A stretch of 64,000 nt of DNA, from assembly GCA_963971285.1 (NCBI GenBank), contig OZ020244.1:14818001-14882000 (forward strand), read 5' to 3'. The first letter of the stretch is position 1. Every line of letters starts with the position of its first letter. The DNA is from Astropecten irregularis. Lineage: Eukaryota > Echinodermata > Asteroidea > Paxillosida > Astropectinidae. Positions 1 through 12,311 of this stretch are shown here, in pieces. The position numbers and the translations under genes were made by a program. Under the pieces are notes generated by a model. That model saw only the letters and a program-made list of their open reading frames with translations. It was not told the origin of the DNA and searched no databases.

Positions 1-1
1 A

Positions 2-7
2 TTTATT
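2..7 (-). terminator. Polyadenylation signal for the leftmost minus-strand gene
   Basis: The minus strand reads AATAAA here, about 120 bases downstream of the stop codon at 124-126. This is a reasonable distance for a short 3' UTR. It supports a minus-strand gene ending at the left edge of the window. Confidence 0.4.
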
Positions 8-123
8 TGTATGGAATGGTTTCCTAAATTCAAGATTTGAATCATGTGCATTTCACCAATGAAGTATTCTTATTACATGTAGTCCGTTTTTACCACCCAT
101 TTTTGTGATCTAGATGGCAAACG

Positions 124-1119
124 CTATTCAGATACTTCCTCCACATCACGATCCGCTTCCTTGTCAATGGCTTCTTCGATGATCATATTAGCTGCAGCAC
201 CGGGTTTCTGCAATTTTGAGCAAACAAACAATATTTCAAACTTAGAAATACACATAGCTTTGTTGATAATAAATAATGTGCATGTATTTCTTAACCAACC
301 AAAGACACTTTTTCTTTTTTTTGGGGGCGGGGGAGGGGGATGATGCCCACCCTCTCTATGGTGCTACTACTCTGGATACCACCCCCCCCCCACCCCCCAA
401 AAAAAAGTGTTTTTGGTTGGTTAAGAAATACATGCACATTATTTATTATCGCATACATACAATCCCCAAAACTCCTCAACCTCCACGCCCAGCATTTTGC
501 ACTGATTATAGTGTAAATTGGAGGGAATACTTTCTTTCAAACGTCCTTTTCATTGGATTCTTGTAAGATAAATAGACAAGTGAATAAAAGTAGAAATTTT
601 AATCATAAACATAATTACAAATTTAATTTACTCATTGAGCACATGACCACAAGTGATATAGGATAATAACTCTTGATTAAATGTTTTTTGCATGTTTAGC
701 ATAGTTAAATGTGACGGTTTATTAGAAAAATAAGCAAACAGATAAAGATATTGAAAATTTAATGTGCAAGTTGCCATGATGATTATGTTATAGGGAGTGA
801 TTTTTCTCGGGAATAGTTGTTTGGGGTCTTTGTTACATCCAGAGAGGATCCCAAGAATTTTTTTTTTTTTTTTACATATTTCACTGGGAACCCCTTTTTT
901 TTATATGTTGATCATAATGTATGTTGATTGAAAATTTGAAGTTTCTGGGGTGTGTGCCCAAGTAACTACTCATAATTTGATACGGTATTCTCCCGCAAAA
1001 TATTATGTGTCAGAAAGTAGATTTACCTTGTACATCTTTCCTCCTGGAAGAAAGGTTGTGCGCTTCAGGAACTCCCCAAGGTTCTTCTCAATGGTATCTT
1101 CCTTTGCACTTGCATGATT
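124..1119 (-). CDS. 3' coding exons of an unidentified minus-strand gene (partial)
   Basis: Two minus-strand coding exons join in phase 0. Exon 1027-1119 (31 codons) follows an AG acceptor and ends at a GTAAAT donor. Terminal exon 124-207 follows a TTGCAG acceptor and ends in TAG. The joined C-terminus reads NHASAKEDTIEKNLGEF, then LKRTTFLPGGKMYK, then KPGAAANMIIEEA and an acidic tail ending EEVSE. I do not recognise the family. A third GT donor at 1995-1996 (minus strand) may end a 5' untranslated or early coding exon at about 1997-2060, but no start codon could be tied to it. A minus-strand AATAAA lies near the window edge. The evidence is splice-site quality plus matching phase. A homology search of the 58 residues would decide it. 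Confidence 0.45.
265..450. repeat. Fold-back element with poly-G/poly-C loop
   Basis: Left arm 265-305 and right arm 408-450 are near-perfect inverted copies (GATAATAAATAATGTGCATG on the left, its complement on the right). The loop continues the symmetry with a T8/G-rich run against a C-rich/A8 run. About 186 bp in total, so it could form one long hairpin. It resembles a small MITE. No target-site duplication could be defined. Confidence 0.65.
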
Positions 1120-2108
1120 CTTTTATATGCAGGCTCCTGAAAAACCAAAGCGCAAATAAACATAAACATTATTTTATTTAACAGTGGTTTTCTGACTTTC
1201 ACTTTCTGCCTTAAACCTCTACAAAAATGTCACTCCTGCCAGTACATAATGGGATGAAGATGTTATTGATCACATCACACACACTTGACGAGAAATTTTA
1301 AATAGATTAAGTCTGAACAAAGAAGTCTGTTTACCCCACTAAAATCATAAAATTATACTGCAAAATTTCTTCTCCACCAGCGATAAAGACAAAGGGACGA
1401 TTTTATTTTTTCCCCAGAAGTCCAAATTAATCCTGCTGATGGGCACATTACTTCCCTTTCTATTCATTTTGAATCAACATTTAAGCGAGTTAATCATTCT
1501 TATTAATCACTTAATCTCAAAAATCTTAAAATGGAGCTCTTGCAACCAAAATGCAAACAAGGTACTTGGACCCTACTATCGCCAGACCATGTCCAAATGT
1601 TAAAAAGGCGATTTTTAGGGTCCAAGTTACTCGGACTAGTCTAACGTTAGGCCTAACTTAGGCCTATCTGTCATTTGAGGGGTTTGAAAAATAGGGAAAT
1701 GAAGTTCTCGTGTTTTTCTAATTAGACGTCCTGTACTACCCTATATACGACCGACCATGTGACCAACGAGTAATATAGGGCTACAGTTACTGCAGCTATG
1801 AAAATGAATGTTTCAACGCGCATGCTAGCATATCGCATGCGTCTTCACGTCAGGCACGTCAACGGCCACGTTGATATGATATCCAGCGACATGCTTGCGA
1901 ACACTCATAAGATTTTCTTCGTTTTAGCATACCTCAAAATCACTCAAACCAATTTTAAACTCATGACAGATATAAACATTTTATAAAATCACTTACCACA
2001 AGTTTGCAGTCGCAAAGATTAAGCGAGATTTCTTGGAAGATTTTCAAACGAAGTCTATATGCAAACGATACCGAAAATCGAAAGAGGAGGAGGGAGAGGT
2101 ATTGAAGT

Positions 2109-2157
2109 AACGAACGTAGAGGGCGTCAACACAGTGTTGACGCCCTTTACGTTTGTT
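2109..2157. repeat. Near-perfect palindrome
   Basis: The core GGGCGTCAACAC / GTGTTGACGCCC is a perfect inverted repeat. It extends outward to about 22 pairs with few mismatches (AACGAACGTAGAGGGCG against CGCCCTTTACGTTTGTT). It could be a compact fold-back or a cruciform-prone site next to the possible 5' end of the leftmost gene. Confidence 0.6.
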
Positions 2158-2384
2158 GGATTAAAGAAAGTCCATTTTTAACTGGAGGATGCGGCCGCGC
2201 GTATAATATTATATTACATTATGTCATCAAAATTGATTTAACAATAATGATGACGATAATAATAATACTAATAGACATACAATATATATAACAGTATTTA
2301 TGATAATAATCATTTCGAAATAATATAATCTATAGTGATTAATTTGCGGCAAATGTAAAGTAAAAACGTCGACGTTCTGTAAAG

Positions 2385-2660
2385 GTTTTTTTTAAATGTT
2401 TAGTAAAGAGGAAGACGTAGCGGACCTAACAGAAACGTTTTTTTTACGTTTCTTAAAGACGAAGGCGTAGCGGACCAAACAAAAACCTTTTTTAACGTTT
2501 CTTAAAGACGAAGGCGTAGCGGACCAAACAAAAACTTTTTGTAAACGTTTCTTAAAGACGAAGGCGTAGCGGACCAAACAAAAACGTTATGTAAACGTTT
2601 CTTAAAGACGAAGACCTAGCGGACCTAATAAAACGTTTTGTGAACGTTTTGAAGACGTTT
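2385..2660. repeat. 50-bp tandem repeat, about five copies
   Basis: A unit containing TTTCTTAAAGACGAAGGCG followed by TAGCGGACCAAACAAAAAC recurs about every 50 bases. The outer copies are the most diverged, as expected for a minisatellite. The minus-strand ORF across it is only a by-product of the repeat, because 50 is not a multiple of three and its reading frame rotates. Confidence 0.8.
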
Positions 2661-2876
2661 GGTGTTTGCTGGGGAGTGCATGTTATGAGACGGCATCCGC
2701 AATTGAATGTGTACAACAAAATCTGTGATTATGTGCACGTAGTTAATGCACACATTCGGAATACATGTACTGTACATGTATAGCACTCGCAGTGCACAAT
2801 AGGATCAGTATTCAAACCCCGATTTATCTGTCTTGCCTGTAAGTGACCCAAGGTTGATCGAGTAATGTCATGTCAG

Positions 2877-3037
2877 AGGTCAGGTCAGATCAGAGGTCAG
2901 GTCAAAGGTCAGGGATCAGAGGTCAATGCAAAATAACAATTTAAACGATGGCTACTGAGTAGGTATCACTCATGATTTGTCATGGTCAAAATGCTTTGAA
3001 ATTACATGGGTCAGGTCAGAGGCCGGGTGAAAGGTCA
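2877..3037. promoter_or_regulatory. Cluster of AGGTCA half-sites including a perfect DR1
   Basis: AGGTCA occurs at 2877-2882, 2882-2887, 2894-2899, 2899-2904, 2906-2911, 2920-2925, 3013-3018 and 3032-3037. The pair at 2899-2911 is a perfect DR1 (AGGTCA, one base, AGGTCA), the consensus for HNF4/RXR-type nuclear receptors. A short degenerate GGTCA satellite would also give this pattern, so function is unproven. Confidence 0.35.
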
Positions 3038-3515
3038 GGTATCAGATAAAGGGTCATAAACATTTGGAAAAGGGTAAAAAATGTAGTTATATTGAGGTAA
3101 ACATATTGATATAAAGGGAGCAGGAATGTATGTCCAAGCTTTTGATAAAGTTTTGGCTCCATGTATTATTGTCAATGTTTAAAACAAATCAGCATTTTAT
3201 AAATCTGATTGTACTGGTCTTATCTAGCTGTTCCTTTGCAGTCAGTTTAGTGCAAAAATGAGCAGTCTTTTGAAGTGACAGAATGCACCGAGGAGCTTAA
3301 AGGCACATCTGGTTTTTAACTAGTTTGGTGAATACTGTGTAAGTCAATCATTTTATTCTGTAAAACAAAGATAAAAGAAATGTCACAAAAAGACAACGAA
3401 AATAGACACTGTGAAACACATTTAAACATAGTTTTTAAATATTGTGAAAATAATACGTACGCATACCTGCTGTCATTCTTTAGCTGCTTTTTGTTAAAAA
3501 TCATTAAGGTCTTAC

Positions 3516-6500
3516 CTACAAAAGCAGCTTCAGCTCGCCACTTCGTATATCTGCTACTATTTCACTTAGTTCTAAATATGCACTAGTTGTGTGTGCTGAC
3601 TGCCCATGACATGCACTTTGTTGATATTCTATAAGAAATTCATCACTGTTCTCCACTCTGCGTTTTATTTTGCCATTCCACCAACTTTCTCCTTTTTCAT
3701 CTGTCCACAGGTGACTGATCCCCCCCCCAACTAGACTAGACGGGTTGCTCAAAGTGTGCTCCACAGTGCTGTCTACTGTGTGCCGTTCTGCATTTTGTAT
3801 CAATTTCAGCAAATTTGATTTCAAAATGTCAACAGTGTGAGGCTTTCTGTTGGCTTAAAAAGCAAACAGATCATTTGCAGCTTTTTGTTGCAAGATTTTT
3901 TTTCTGACATTTAGCTGTACTTTTATGGCAAACAGTTTCTTGGCACTGGTTTTGTCTCCGAGATTGATATTCATCTGTTCTTCTGTTTTCCACAGTCCTC
4001 CATGTTGGGCAAGTTCTTCAATTAATGCTTCCCTTGAATCTCTCTCTTTCTTTTCCATTTCTTGTCTTTTCTCTTTCAAATGCTGTTGTCGTTGTTGCTC
4101 TATGTCATGCTGTTTTCTCCTGTCACATTCCTGAGCAGTCCCTGCTTGTTGCCTTGCTCTACTTAAAAGTGGGTCCGTCAGCTTTCTCATCAAGCCATTT
4201 TTCTGTTGCATTGTTGGGGAGATTAGTTTTGATTCGCTGTATGTTACGTTAGCATTTGGAGCTCTTTTGAGCTGGTAGTCCACCTGTCCAAATACCCTTT
4301 CTCCACTGATGTTATTATACCGGTGCATGATTGTGCTTGCCTCCTCACTTCTTCTGTTGGTTCGTCATATTTCCCACCAGGAAGTTGCTCTTTTAACTGT
4401 CTCAAGCAATATTCAAGGATGCTCCCGAACAACCTTGTTAACAGTGCACTTGTCTGAGTGTCCAAGTCGGAGTTTTCAGTTAACACCTTGAATATCTCAT
4501 CCTTGGCCATAGGTACATCCTTGAACACTGGAGGGGCTGTTCCATTTACAACCTGGCTCGCATCCTTGCTTAACTTTGTTAATGCATCTACTGCCTCGTT
4601 GTAGTACTTGTTCAGTTCTAGAATTTCAATATCCTGTTCAACCAGGCGCATCCATGGCCCAGTCAAATATTTTCCAATCAATCCCAGGGACCTACATCCT
4701 ACTAGACAGTGCTCCATTTCCAAGTCATGTTTTACTGCTTTCAAACAGTCATTGCTAGGTGACCAAACCTTGTTGAGAAAATTTAATACATGTGGCTTCA
4801 AAAAGAAACAGGCATCGCCATTCAAAAAGTACACATGAAAACGATTTCCAACAATGGGTTGAAGGAGGTTCCTGGTAACACCACACATCTGTAGACGGGC
4901 TTTAACCTCTGCAGGAACACCACTGCCATCTTTGAAGCAAAGTCGGGCGAGTGACTGCATCAGGGCATATGCATCACTGCACCCTCTAGGTTTGAAGCTC
5001 ATTGTATTTGTTTCTGGAGTGTGTTCTTTTTCCCACTGTTTCAAACCCTTTTCTGCTGATTTTGCAAAAGTGTCTAACGGGTGCATACCACAAAATAAGT
5101 TGTTAAGAGTGGATTTTCATCACCATTAGATGTTTCATTTATTTGCTCTGCAAGCTTCTTGTTTGCTGCTTTGTTAACAATATGTCTATTTGTCTTGGTG
5201 TTGGAGATATTGTGCAGAATCTTCTGTTTGAGGTCTGGCTTGTCACATGATGTTTCAATGCTGCCCAGACTGGCATTGATTGCCTCCACGTTAGCATCAT
5301 CTGCATCACCACCTGGCATCTCCTTAATCGTAACAGTGTATGTTGAAGTCGTTGTTTTAATCTGGACTTCGCCAAAGTGTCTACGCTTTTTGCTTGTTCC
5401 ATCATATTTTACAGTTGTTTCAGCTGCTGATGCAAGTTCCTCCCCAAGTTGAAATTTACTGATTTCCCTCATTTCAGGTATCATCTTTTTGCAGGTGCTC
5501 TCTTCAGGCAGTTTACCAAGTTGCTTGCCAGATAACCTTTCAACACAGAACTTGATAACTGGCGATACATTTGTGGCTGCAACCTGCCGACTTGTGCAGA
5601 AATAAACGCATTCCCTGACTGCTGAATTGTAGGTTTTTCCATCACACATAGTTGGTATTATTTCTGATTCTTCCTTTTCAAGTTTCTCCATCAATGCTGA
5701 ATTTTTTACTTCAAGAGATGCAACTCTATTTTAAGCTTGACGTAGTCTCTCTTTCAAATGTGATGGACTGCGGACTTGTAAGCGATTCTGTATTATTTTG
5801 TTGCGATAGCATGTGTTGCGCATCCGAGTTTGAAGACTCCTTACTTGGGAATGAAAACGACTTACTTTCTTTAGCAGTAGTAATCTTTCAGTTCGGGCTT
5901 CTTTTTTCCCCTGTGCTTTATATTCTGTTTTGATTTTAGACATTTGCCTTTCTTTACGTTTGATTGATTGCTTATATTTCCTCAAACAGTTTTTGAGCAC
6001 TTTCTGTTCTTTCTTGAGGTCCGTAGCCTTTCTGACTGCTTCTTCAGCTACCATTTTCTGCTCATGGAGCTCGTTTGCCAGTTAGTGACAGTTTCTTCAA
6101 GAACTGAACACTCTGTGCACATAGATTTCTTTTTGCTTGGCTTTTCAGCATTCTGTTTAGTTCTGGACCCTTTGGGTGTTGACGGCAGAGGAAATTGGCT
6201 CTGCAGAAACTTTCCCAGAGCCTCAACTTGTGATGTGAATCTATTCTTCTTAAGCCTCTTGTAGTTGGATTTTATTCGGTAGAAAGATTAGTCCACATTT
6301 TGTTGTCGCTGTAGAGCTTGTGAATCCATTTGTAAATGTCTTCTTGTCTGTAGACTTTATCCATAAGACAAAGAAGTTCAATTGCTGCACCATTTGTAAG
6401 TCCATTTTTCAGTAGGCAAGCTGGTCTGTATTTTGAAGTTTGTCAAGTGTGATTTCAGCTTTGCTACAGTGGTTCCAAATAAAATTTATCCCTTGGCCAC

Positions 6501-6533
6501 CAATTGGATCTTGATGGATCTCAGATGTACTCC
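3516..6533 (-). pseudogene. Broken transposase-like gene with C-terminal Tudor/chromo-like segment
   Basis: A long minus-strand reading frame can be followed from an acceptor at 6533 to 3516, but only by changing frame or crossing stops. Order: a GGQGINFIWNH segment (about 6533-6440); a NGLTNGAAIELL segment (about 6410-6290); a lysine-rich coiled-coil region with a CxxC (6280-5731); a middle domain starting LFCGMHPLDTF (about 5100) with GNRFHVYFLNGDACFFL; a region with NNISGERVFG and PNANVTYSE (4328 on), typical of C-terminal blocks of dispersed transposase-like proteins; then a tryptophan-rich ISHLWTDEKGESWW block (about 3720) resembling a Tudor/chromo fold. Lesions: frame changes near 6400, 6280, 6075, 5095 and 4335, and in-frame TAA at 5731-5733 and 3855-3857. 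It resembles RNase-H-fold transposon relics, but I cannot name the superfamily. Confidence 0.7.
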
Positions 6534-7188
6534 CTGAATGAATGAATAAATAAATACATAAAACATTCTTAAATTTAGTAGAGGTTCCCCTATGGGTGGT
6601 GAACCCTTTATAAACAAACCTGATAAAATATTTGTACATTTAATATGAAAACAACAAAAATATTTTACATTGGTTTGGAATAAAATTTGACCTACAGTTG
6701 GACCTACATGTACATACATAATGTTTACTACATATTTGTACAAAGTCAAAGCTAAATAAAATTTTTAAAAGGAGCAGGTTGTTTTTAACAATAAACCTGA
6801 TAAAATATTTGTAGGCTTGTTATTAAAACAAACCCAAAATATTTTATGGAAGTTCAGAATAAAAAGAAAATTATTTAAGCTTGGGAAAATATGGGGTTAG
6901 GGCCTATAGTTAACAATAGCAGCCCCCGAAAATCAATCTTGTCAATTCAAGGATGTTTACAAAAAAAAATGGCCCGGGCCTATATCATGTAGGCCCCCCC
7001 ATATTGAACTTTAACCCAGTTGCCAAAATCATGCTGCCCAAATTTGGTGATCTTCCAAAACAAAACTGACAGAAAAATAAAAGTTGATTAATACAGTAAT
7101 GGACGAAAATATTCGGACTCCTGCAGATTTCCCGCAGCTGGGTTTTTATTCTTTTTCTGAATACTAAGGGGGGCATAAATCCCACGCT

Positions 7189-7361
7189 GCCTGCAGTAGT
7201 CCCCGCGGTAATACCGCGCGTATTATAAATGCCATAACACATGAATCGCGGGGACGATAAACCACGAAGTACACCACGTCCTGCCGTTTTCCTGCGGTAG
7301 TCCCCGCGGTAATACCGCGCGTATTATATATGCCATAACACATGAATCGCGGGGACGATTT
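7189..7361. repeat. Two direct copies of a GC-rich hairpin unit
   Basis: A block of about 63 bases beginning CTGCAGTAGTCCCCGCGG and ending GAATCGCGGGGACGA occurs twice, about 110 bases apart, with few differences. Inside each copy GTCCCCGCG pairs with CGCGGGGAC as a 9-bp stem. This looks like a tandemly duplicated small fold-back element. Confidence 0.75.
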
Positions 7362-8480
7362 ACGATTTAAATAAGTCAACCCGCTTTTGTACATAACGTG
7401 TACGGCAACCTGTGTTACGAGTGCTTTATGTATATCGTACAGTAATAATAATTATGTACATGTATACGCGTATCCCCCCACACATACACATCGTTCGAGT
7501 CCAAAAGAAATCACCTGTTGTAACACGTTTGACAACGTACATTTACGTCCTTGCCTCGTTGCCATGACTGGTACCCTTGTACGATCGTGTAGCTAGACGC
7601 AGGCCGTGTTCTAAAATCTGTGCATGGCTGCGGCTGCAAATTACACACGCTACTATAGCAGCCACTAGCCAGCAACTGCAGCCGTTTCCGTAGACTAATT
7701 GTGTGTTATTTTGCGGTCGCGTCAAAATCCTTTGTATTGAGCTAGGTCTAGGTCTTAGCTCCATTTGGAATACGCAGAGATAGCAAAACAATAGACCTAG
7801 CCGTAGCTGGAAGCCTGTGTCGGGCACGGTCTTACATAATACATGTTCAAATATTATTGACAGATGTATACCGTCTCGTGTATAGACCCTACTTGAGTTG
7901 TTGCGTTTCTCGATCAATTCGAGCCCGATGATTTCCTACATGTTATTTTCAATGGGACGACCTCTGTCAAGACAGTTAACCCTCAATCCAGAGTTTTTAT
8001 TGGGTGAAATTCGACACTTTCGTACACGACCAGATTCGGTTTTTACAGGAATCGCGGTGATTGATAGCCCTAATGTCGATGTTGTTGACGTCGCTATCTG
8101 TGCGTTTACACACCATGCATGCACATGTATACAATCATGAGGGTAGGTACAGCAGACATGTACACGAGTTTTCGTGCAGGCCATGGCCGGCCATTATTAC
8201 TATACCTCGTGCACTGCCCATGGGTTATATGTGCAACGAACAAGTCGACCACAGGACAACTCGACTTGTGTTCAAGCAAAGATCTGCTTTCAAGATCTTT
8301 GGTTCAAGTTGCTGTGTGATGCGCGGTGTGCGGGGACGGTGCCTGGGGACGGTGCGCGAGATTGCCTTGCAATGTAAAAAAACAAACAATATATAGGCCC
8401 ATCTAATCTAAATAATGAGTGGTACAGAATCTTTTTGGAAACAACGTAAGTTAAAATAACTATAGAAACAGAGACATCAT

Positions 8481-9880
8481 ATAGTAGGGAGTACGATGTA
8501 TTTTAAATTTGTGAAGGAACCCAACAAGTTTGGTATCAATGAAAAGCTTGTGAGAAATACAATGGTGCTTAAATCAACTCAGTACCTTCAAAATTGACAG
8601 AGATATTCCCACTGAAAAGGGAGAAGGTTGAGTTTTTCATTCTGCCAGTTTTTAGACCGAACATCAGATTTCTACTCCAATCGCAAACTCAACTTTATTT
8701 AGGCATTTGTGTCTCATTATTTCAAAAAATGACTGCTTATTTTAGGTTCATGTATGAGAAATCTTCGAAAATTAGCTTGAATGAAGCAACCTCATTCAAA
8801 ACGCAGTATTTTGGAAAGAATTTCGTCAAACTACTACATCCATTCTAGAGAATAATTCAATTCAATTCAATTCAATTTTATTTACTTGCAACCTCAAAAA
8901 CGGTTGGATTGTACAGTGTAAAAAAATGTTTAAAACGTTAAAATAACATACTATTTTACAATACAAGACAAAAATAAGACTTTAAACTGTGCACTAATAG
9001 AAATAAGTTTTTACACTTGGTGACCAAAAGGATCACATAAAAACACACCGAATAGGTACATATAACAAAACTAGAATGAACATCAAACACCAGGTCACCA
9101 GGACAGCACAAAATCAATAACGTACTATTTTTAGAAAACCTACACATATGAAATTAAAAAAAAAGAAAAAAAGAACAAGCCTGCCAAAAACAATTAAGAG
9201 CCAAAAAAGGAAGCAGTACAACAACAAGGGTCTAAAAACAGTAACAAACGAGAAAACCACGAGAATTAATTACTGACAATAAACATAGAGTCGCAAACTT
9301 CACAGTTCGAGCGAAATCATCGAGTTAGAAATGCGTATATCGCACGTTATCGCACAGGCCAAATCAAAATCAACATGCACCGTTGGAATCACAACACTTC
9401 CTGCTTTTAGAAAATACTCTTTCCTTATACCTTTTTATCATTTTAAAGTATTGTTTGCGTGAGTTTAAAAAAAAATTATGGACCGATTTTCCGAGCAAAA
9501 AGAAACTTTCATTTGACTGGATTTTAAGACACCTTAAAAGTGCAAATTACCTGTAAATTTGGTATCAATCGAAAGCGAACGTAAGAAAAAAAAGCGACCA
9601 AATTTTTTTTTTCAATAAAATGGCGTCACCCAGTGAAATCGCTTCCGCGAATCTCGCTGACTATTTGTGCATGCAGATGGATTTTTTCCTGTTTAAAATT
9701 TTGATTAAAAGGCAATAAATGGCATATTTAGATAAATCAACTTCTAACCTGCAAGAGGATAGCAAATTGTAGGTAAAATTTTGAAGAATTTTGGTTTTAA
9801 AGCAAGTTTCTTTCAGTACGTTTTCACACGGTAGCAGATATAAATGCGTTTTTACAAGATTCCGTCGGACTCCCTACCTA
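8481..9880. repeat. Possible degraded element with similar inverted ends
   Basis: The left end TAGTAGGGAGTACGATG resembles the reverse complement of the right end (TAGGTAGGGAGTCCGACGG). A CTATAGAAACAGA sequence lies just outside both ends. The interior also repeats TTTGGTATCAAT. The pairing is imperfect and the boundaries are uncertain. Confidence 0.3.
8856..8876. repeat. TTCAA pentanucleotide microsatellite
   Basis: Four tandem TTCAA units followed by TTTTATTTA. Such simple runs often mark the 3' end of a retroposed element. No element body was identified next to it. Confidence 0.6.
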
Positions 9881-12311
9881 TAGAAACAGACACTCAGACA
9901 GCGCCATAAAATCGTCCGTGGCAGTCGACCTAGTGGACCTGTCTTGGAGTCGAGTTGTGTTTATTCTGAGTTTCGGCAATGTACCCATATTCCGACCAAC
10001 CCGAAACCAAAACCTAGACGCATTGGAAATTTTCGATAATGATCGAGAAATACCCAATCCTTCTGTTTTTCTTGAAAGACGGTGCGGTATTTTCCTAAAT
10101 CAATGAACCTTGCAAATCTTATTCCCATTCGGGTTAGACGACATTTGTAAACATTTAGTCTTGAACATCAGGAAGACTTTCGAGATACGACTTAACATTA
10201 ACAATGGAAGTGTTCAAGGATGGAGTTTCTTGAAGTAAAAAAAAAAAAAAAACTATAATAGGGATCGCTGTTAGCTTGTGATTTAATTTGTTTTTGGGAC
10301 AACACATTTTACACAGAGTAACTTGTAGGCCTAATATTTTTAAAGGTATGCTTCTGTTTTTCGTAATAACATAGACATTTTGAAAAGGGACAAGGCGCCT
10401 TCCAATAGTTGGACCCAGATAATTTTAAAAATAATAATACCTTACTGTATGCACTCGGACCTTCCTTGCTTTGTAAAATAATGTATTATCTTTGCAGCTG
10501 CAGTACTATAGGTTGCACAGTATGGTTGGTTGCACAGTAGCTGGTTGCACAGTAGCTGCTTTGCTTGTTGCACGCACCATGAGATCAAAGCTTTGCGCGA
10601 TCCCCGCACGGTATGCGATTTGATACATTGTATATATCTTTAAATTATTTTTTTTTGTGATTGTAGTTACTATAAACAAGATGCCGAATACTGCCTAGTG
10701 TCTATGTACATGTACTGTGGACACGACATCGAGAAAATCAACTAGGCCGTTTGGACAAACTTCCAATTCCAGAATTCTTCACCGACACTGTTGACAATTT
10801 TTTACAATGCATTAAAAAATACTTCATTCCGTTATTGGTTTTGTAAAATAAAATAAAAGAATCAACACAAATTGCTGTACAATTTAAAAATGTAAAATCA
10901 AATTAAAGACCAAATTGCTCAGAGTTTGGAATTAATAATAATTATAATAGTTTATTTTTATAAAGCGCATTACAACATTAAAAATAAAATCTCAATGCGC
11001 TTTACATAGTAAGTTAATAACATGATCATAAAACGTAATAGTACATTAAGGGTCATTTAAAAATTTTCGGAAAACAATTATTAATAATTCTACACATTAA
11101 GCTAACACTCATTAGAAAAAAATTTAGAATAATTAAAATCTAAGGTGAATCAGAAACATTGATTAAAATACACATTAAGACTCATTGGAAAAATAAAATA
11201 AACACACAATTATTTTACGGTTGATCAGAAACCTACAAGTTAAGACTCATTTAAAATGCATTTAAAATACAAAAGTTTACAGTGGATTAAAAGTTCATTT
11301 AAATTAAAATCACAATCACTGGAATATTACTTAAAAACCTGACGAAAATAAGAATAAATAGTGATTTTTCGATCCTATAGTCTCTTTCTCAAAGGCAACA
11401 ATAATTATTTTCAATATTTTGTGCTTGTGAGAAATGATGCTGCCTTTGAGGAAGTTACTAATGGATCGAAACACCAGGCCCTATTAACTCTGAGCAAGGA
11501 GGAATTATTTTATTTCATTGAATTCAAACATTTTTTTGCATGGTAAACACTAATCACCTGGATCGGACCTTAGGGAAACAAGGTTTGCTTTAATTTTGAC
11601 TTTAGGGAGACACCGAACATTAAGGAGACAATTTGGTGTCTCCCTAATGTTTAAGGTACCTTTTATAGACAAATTTTTATTGTACAAATTTTTTCATAGA
11701 AAATAGAGAATGCTTTCAACAAAAATTGCAAGTTCATTGGTTTGGAAGATGTTAAGATATAGGTAAGTAAAGTTCAGTGCACAACCCTTTGTAAATGTCT
11801 CCCCCTAAGGTCCCATTTAGGATAATATATAAACATATACATGAATTTATGAATTTAAATGTGTAATTACCGATGTTTTAGAAAATCTTGAATTGAATGT
11901 TTCTTGTCGAATATTTTAGTGTCAAAATTGGGAAAAAAAGCTAAAAATAAAAAAGAATGATCCCAAAACAAATAAAAATGTAAGCACTAGCTGTCTTCGT
12001 ATATTCACACATGACATTTTCCCTGGATCGCCACCGACACCAAAAAGTGACAAATGCATAAGATATTAGGCAACCCATGTGATTTTCGTTTCTTTCTTTC
12101 GTAAGTTAACTTTCATTGTATATTTTATTGTTATTTTGACTGTAAGGATACATCGTGTTGTATACTCCTATCTACATAGAGTTATAAAGCTTTTCATTTA
12201 TCATTTATCACTTATCGCTTATTTTAACTTATGTTGTTTCCAAAAATACAATTCTTAATTCAAGTGAAATTATATTTTTAGTCACTTCGTGATGCCGACT
12301 TGGTGATGGCA

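Larger units (their letters stand above)
1120..3515. other. Non-coding spacer with short repeats
   Basis: No convincing coding exon was seen between 1120 and 3515 apart from the possible 5' exon near 1997-2060. The segment holds a hairpin (2109-2157), a 50-bp tandem array (2385-2660) and AGGTCA-rich DNA (2877-3037). The rest is AT-rich with scattered TAGGCCTA words. Confidence 0.5.
6534..12311. other. Long non-coding stretch, no gene recognised
   Basis: Upstream of the pseudogene I see no supported exon. The segment is AT-rich up to 7000, somewhat CpG-rich at 7190-8350, then AT-rich to 12300. It holds a duplicated hairpin unit (7189-7361), a TTCAA microsatellite (8856-8876) and a possible degraded inverted-repeat element (8481-9880). 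The short ORFs here show no domains or splice context. Confidence 0.45.
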
